Positions 60,548 through 64,000 of a stretch of DNA of 64,000 nucleotides are shown in pieces. Below the pieces are notes generated by a model. It did not search any database and had not been told where the DNA came from. It saw only the letters and a list, made by a program, of their open reading frames with translations. How positions within the stretch are numbered: position 1 is the first letter of the stretch; every line of letters begins with the position of its first letter. This DNA is from Kitasatospora sp. MAP12-44 (GTDB lineage: Bacteria; Actinomycetota; Actinomycetes; Streptomycetales; Streptomycetaceae): contig NZ_JARZAE010000004.1 of the NCBI RefSeq assembly GCF_029892095.1, forward strand, positions 4,154,001 to 4,218,000, read 5' to 3'. The position numbers and the translations under genes are program-made.

Positions 60548-63297
60548 GCTTCGCGATCCGCGTCAACGACCAGCCCTTCGACGCCGAGCCACGCCCCGGG
60601 CAGTGCCTGCGGACGTATTTGCGCGACCGCGGCTGGTTCGGGGTCAAGAAGGGCTGCGACGCCGGGGACTGCGGCGCCTGCACGGTGCACGTGGACGGCG
60701 AGCCGGTGCACAGCTGCCTGTACCCGGCGGTCCGCGCCGAGGGCCGCTCGGTGACCACCGTCGAGGGCCTGGCCAAGGACGGCGAACTCCACCCGATGCA
60801 GCAGCGGTTCCTGGACGCCCAGGGCTTCCAGTGCGGCTTCTGCACGGCCGGCTTCCTGATGACCACCTCCGCCCTCAATGAGGAGCAACTCACCGACCTG
60901 CCAAGGTCATTGAAGGGCAACCTGTGCCGCTGCACGGGCTACCGGGCGATCGAGGACGCGGTGCGCGGGGTCAAGCACGCCGAGGAGCCGTGCGCCGGGC
61001 AGGCGGTCGGCCGCAGCCTGGGCGCGCCGGCCGGGCCGCTGGTGGTCACCGGCACCGCCCGCTACACCTTCGACATCGAGGTCGAGGGGCTGCTGCACAT
61101 GAAGCTGCTGCGCTCCCCGCACCCGCACGCCCGGATCGTCTCCATCGACACCTCGCGCGCGCTGCGCGTGCCCGGCGTGCACGCGGTGTTCACCCACCAC
61201 GACGCCCCCGACAAGCTGTACTCCTCGGCCCGGCACGAACACCCCACCGAGGACCCGGACGACACCCGGGTGCTGGACGACGTGGTCCGCTTCGTCGGCC
61301 AGCGGGTGGCGGCCGTGGTCGCCGACACCGAGGGGGCCGCCGAGGAGGGCTGCCGGCAGATCGTCGTGGAGTACGAGCAACTCCCGTACGTCATCGACCC
61401 GGAGCTCGCGATGCTGCCCGGCGCGCCGGTGATCCACCCGAAGGGGACGGAGTCGCGCATCTTCCGCGCCGAGAACAACGTGTGCGGCGAGGTGCACGGC
61501 GAAATGGGCAGCGTCGAGCAGGGCTTCGCCGAGGCCGACGTCGTCTACGAGGAGACCTTCCAGACCCAGCGGGTGCAGCACGCGAGCCTGGAGACGCACG
61601 GCTGCGTCGCCTATTTCGAGACCACCGACGAGGGTGGTGAGGAGGGCGGCGAGGAGCGGATCGTGGTGCGCTCCAGCACCCAGGTGCCGTTCCTGACCAG
61701 GCGCGCGCTCTGCGACCTCTACGACCTGCCGATGGAGAAGGTCCGGGTGGTCGCCGGCCGGGTCGGCGGCGGGTTCGGCGGCAAGCAGGAGATGCTCACC
61801 GAGGACATCGCCGTGCTGGCCGCGCTGAAGCTGCACCGGCCGGTCAAGCTGGAGTTCACCCGCCCCGAGCAGTTCTACGGCGCCACCACCCGGCACCCGT
61901 TCAAGGTCACGGTGAAGGTCGGGGCGAAGAGCGACGGCACCCTGACCGCCCTGCAGTTCCGGGTGGTCGCCAACCCCGGCGCGTACGGCAACCACGGGCC
62001 CGCGGTGATGTTCCACAGCGTCGGCGAGTCGATGGGCGTCTACAAGGCGCCGAACAAGAAGGTGAACGCGTACTCGGTCTACACCAACGGCGTGCCCGCC
62101 GGGGCGTTCCGCGGCTACGGGCTCGGCCAGGTGACCTTCGCCCTGGAGTCGGCGATGGACGAACTGGCCCGGCTGCTCGACATCGATCCGCTCGTCCTGC
62201 GCGAGCGCAACGTCATCGGCCCCGGCGACCACATGGAAGGCCCCTGCGGCGAGGAGGAGGACCTGCACATCGCCAGCTACGGCCTCGACCAGTGCCTCCA
62301 AGTGGTCCGGGGCGCCCTCGCCGACGACCGCAGCGCCGAACTGGCCCCCGAGGGCTGGCTGGTGGGGCAGGGCTTCGCGATGTCCGCGATCGCCACCGGC
62401 CCGCCCGGCGGCCACTTCGCCGACGCCACCGTCAAGCTGCTGGAGGACGGCACCTACGACATCGCGGTCGGCACGGCGGAGTTCGGCAACGGCACCACCA
62501 CCGTCCACAAACAGATCACCGCCGGCGCCCTGGGCACCACGGTGGACCGGATCGCCATCCGCCAGTCCGACACCGACGTGGTCAAGCACGACACCGGCGC
62601 GTTCGGCTCGGCGGGCACGGTGGTGGCGGGCAAGGCCGTGATGAAGGCCGCCAACGCCCTCGCCGAGCAGATCGTCTCCTTCACCGCCGAGTACGCCCGT
62701 ACGCCGCGCAGTCTGCTGCGGCTCACCGCCGACGCGGTCGAGTGCGACGGGCGCCCGGTCTCGCTCAAGGAGGTCTTCGAGGCCGCCCGCGGCAAGGGCG
62801 TCGAGCTCTCCGCCGACGGGCACTGGGGCGGCTCACCGCGCTCGGTGGCCTTCAACTCCCAGTGGTTCCGGATCGCCGTCGACCCGGACAGCGGCGAGAT
62901 CAAGATCCTGCGCAGCGTGCACGGGGCCGACGCCGGCAAGGTGATGAACCCGATGCAGTGCCGCGGCCAGGTCGAGGGCGGCGTCGCCCAGGCGCTCGGC
63001 GCGACCCTCTTCGAACAGGTCCTGGTGGACGAGGCCGGCCAGGTCACCACCGCGGCCTTCCGCCGCTACCGGCTGCCCGCCTACGCCGACGTGCCGCGCA
63101 CCGAGGTGCACTTCACCGAGACCTCCGACTCGATCGGCCCGCTGGGCGCCAAGTCGATGAGCGAGAGCCCCTTCAACCCCGTCCCGCCCGCCTTCGCCAA
63201 CGCGCTGCGCGACGCCACCGGCATCCGCTTCACCGAGGCCCCCTTCCTGCGCGACAAGGTGTGGCAAGCGATCGCCGAGCACCGGGGTGACCGATAG
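60544..63297 (+). CDS. Molybdenum hydroxylase, [2Fe-2S] plus molybdopterin fusion (XdhD-like)
   Basis: A 917-residue fusion. The N-terminal part (1-165) binds two [2Fe-2S] clusters: plant-type Cys 38, 43, 46 and 58 (CDAGDCGACTVHVDGEPVHSC, in part) and Cys 97, 100, 128 and 130 (QCGFCTAGF, LCRCTGYRA). The rest is the xanthine-oxidase molybdenum domain: RVGGGFGGKQEMLTEDIA, GAFRGYGLGQVTFALESAMD and GAKSMSESPFNPVPPA (the catalytic Glu region). This domain order is that of E. coli XdhD/YgfN rather than the three-subunit XDH. The substrate may be a purine. It is coupled to the FAD subunit and divergent from the PucR gene. Confidence 0.92.
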   Translation: MSFAIRVNDQPFDAEPRPGQCLRTYLRDRGWFGVKKGCDAGDCGACTVHVDGEPVHSCLYPAVRAEGRSVTTVEGLAKDGELHPMQQRFLDAQGFQCGFCTAGFLMTTSALNEEQLTDLPRSLKGNLCRCTGYRAIEDAVRGVKHAEEPCAGQAVGRSLGAPAGPLVVTGTARYTFDIEVEGLLHMKLLRSPHPHARIVSIDTSRALRVPGVHAVFTHHDAPDKLYSSARHEHPTEDPDDTRVLDDVVRFVGQRVAAVVADTEGAAEEGCRQIVVEYEQLPYVIDPELAMLPGAPVIHPKGTESRIFRAENNVCGEVHGEMGSVEQGFAEADVVYEETFQTQRVQHASLETHGCVAYFETTDEGGEEGGEERIVVRSSTQVPFLTRRALCDLYDLPMEKVRVVAGRVGGGFGGKQEMLTEDIAVLAALKLHRPVKLEFTRPEQFYGATTRHPFKVTVKVGAKSDGTLTALQFRVVANPGAYGNHGPAVMFHSVGESMGVYKAPNKKVNAYSVYTNGVPAGAFRGYGLGQVTFALESAMDELARLLDIDPLVLRERNVIGPGDHMEGPCGEEEDLHIASYGLDQCLQVVRGALADDRSAELAPEGWLVGQGFAMSAIATGPPGGHFADATVKLLEDGTYDIAVGTAEFGNGTTTVHKQITAGALGTTVDRIAIRQSDTDVVKHDTGAFGSAGTVVAGKAVMKAANALAEQIVSFTAEYARTPRSLLRLTADAVECDGRPVSLKEVFEAARGKGVELSADGHWGGSPRSVAFNSQWFRIAVDPDSGEIKILRSVHGADAGKVMNPMQCRGQVEGGVAQALGATLFEQVLVDEAGQVTTAAFRRYRLPAYADVPRTEVHFTETSDSIGPLGAKSMSESPFNPVPPAFANALRDATGIRFTEAPFLRDKVWQAIAEHRGDR

Positions 63298-63306
63298 CCT
63301 GAGAAA

Positions 63307-63948
63307 GTGACTTTCGAAGGCTGGCAGGACGAGGCGCTCGAGTTCTACGAGCGCCTGGAGTCCGACAACTCGAAGAGCTTCTGGACCGAGCACAAGGAGC
63401 GCTACGAGCGTGCCGTGCGCGAGCCGATGGCGGAGCTACTGGACGAGCTGGAGCCCGAGTTCGGGCCCGGCAAGATCTTCCGCCCCAACCGGGACGTCCG
63501 GTTCAGCGCCGACAAGACGCCGTACAAGACCCACATCGGCGGCTTCCTGGACGCCGGCGGCTACATCCAGTTCTCCGCCGACGGCCTGGCCTGCGGCCAG
63601 GGCATGTACCACCTGGCCTCCGACCAGCTGGAGCGCTACCGCGCCGCCGTCGCCGAGGACCTGAGCGGCGCCGAGCTGGAGCGGGTGATCGCCCGGATCA
63701 CCAAGGCCGGCCCGGTGGTCTCCGGGCGCGACCCGCTGAAGACCGCCCCGCGCGGCTACCCCAAGGACCACCCGCGGATCGGCCTGCTGCGCAACAAGGG
63801 TCTGGTCGCCTGGCAGGAGTGGGAGCCGGCGCCCTGGCTGGCCACCGCCGAGCCCCTGCGCCGGATCATCGCCTTCCTGCACGTGGCCCAGCCGCTGAAG
63901 GACTGGCTGGACCAGCACGTCGGCCCCAGCGAACTCCCGTCGCGCTGA
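63307..63948 (+). CDS. DUF2461 family protein
   Basis: A 213-residue protein of the TIGR02453/DUF2461 family: NSKSFWTEHKERYERAVREPM, FRPNRDVRFSADKTPYKTHIG (both family signatures, given in part) and GMYHLASDQLERYRAAV, PRGYPKDHPRIGLLRNKGLVA. The GTG start lies 9 bp after the molybdenum-hydroxylase stop, so it is probably co-transcribed. Its biochemical role is not known. Length is normal for the family. Confidence 0.9.
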   Translation: MTFEGWQDEALEFYERLESDNSKSFWTEHKERYERAVREPMAELLDELEPEFGPGKIFRPNRDVRFSADKTPYKTHIGGFLDAGGYIQFSADGLACGQGMYHLASDQLERYRAAVAEDLSGAELERVIARITKAGPVVSGRDPLKTAPRGYPKDHPRIGLLRNKGLVAWQEWEPAPWLATAEPLRRIIAFLHVAQPLKDWLDQHVGPSELPSR

Positions 63949-63958
63949 ACTCCACCGA

Positions 63959-63974
63959 TCAACCCTCGGGTTGA
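63959..63974 (+). terminator. Possible hairpin after the DUF2461 gene
   Basis: A short 7-bp stem TCAACCC/GGGTTGA with a TC loop lies 10 bp after the stop. It is weaker than the other hairpins here, and the window ends soon after. Confidence 0.4.
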
Positions 63975-64000
63975 GGCGGGCGGTCAACCCGTCCACCCAC

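Overview
The window reads as chromosomal DNA of a high-GC actinomycete of the Streptomycetaceae (Streptomyces, Kitasatospora or a close relative). Third codon positions are almost all G or C, and GTG starts are common behind AGGAGG-type ribosome sites. The gene set also points there: SigF/SigB-family sigma factors, an RsbW-like ATP-binding protein, a PP2C phosphatase, F420-dependent glucose-6-phosphate dehydrogenase, an Rpf-type transglycosylase, a LAXTG (class E sortase) surface protein and many secreted proteins. I see no insertion sequence, prophage, CRISPR array or rRNA. Four tRNA genes are present: Arg-ACG twice, Ser-GCU and Ser-UGA.

Layout. 1-2.5 kb: the 5' part of an adenylate-forming enzyme coupled to a tiny peptide ORF, then poorly coding DNA and a small membrane protein. 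2.6-6.1 kb: a Dabb-family protein, two tandem paralogous SigF-type sigma factors and a tyrosine phosphatase. 6.5-16.3 kb: a co-directional, partly overlapping block for an exopolysaccharide. It encodes a secreted NodB-fold deacetylase resembling Agd3/PelA, a PelF-type GT4 glycosyltransferase, a polytopic membrane protein, a LegB-like dehydratase, a sugar nucleotidyltransferase, a second SDR, a spherulin-4 (GH135, Sph3-like) protein and a GH114 lipoprotein (Ega3/PelA-hydrolase-like). This combination mirrors the fungal galactosaminogalactan cluster and the bacterial Pel system, and is the most interesting system in the window.

16.4-22.5 kb: an aldo/keto reductase, a coupled SPFH-protein/NlpC-P60 pair and a large Ig-like/GEVED surface protein. 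22.6-34.8 kb: tRNAs, a long PAS/kinase-like protein with a pseudo-receiver domain, an acyl-CoA ligase, a DMT exporter, a glycolate-oxidase-type flavoprotein and an HtrA protease. 35-37.5 kb: a TPP riboswitch in front of a CytX-like thiamine-precursor permease whose frame is broken by one extra G in a G5 run, then a glycerophosphodiesterase. 37.7-46.1 kb: a regulatory and housekeeping block with the RsbW-like protein, a SEC-C protein, a primase/polymerase-domain protein, the PP2C phosphatase, aminopeptidase P, a rhodanese and a GlxA regulator.

46.1-52 kb: three adjacent secreted enzymes (SGNH esterase, Rpf transglycosylase, NlpC/P60-like hydrolase) that share nearly identical C-terminal FG-GAP/VCBS repeats, followed by small secreted proteins and a divergent TrmB/LuxR-type regulator. 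53-64 kb: a polytopic membrane protein, a LAXTG surface protein, GNAT and RidA proteins, fgd, a PucR regulator divergent from a two-gene xanthine-dehydrogenase-type operon, and a DUF2461 protein.

Strong GC-rich hairpins lie at most convergent gene ends and behind each tRNA. All calls come from reading the sequence; no database search was run.
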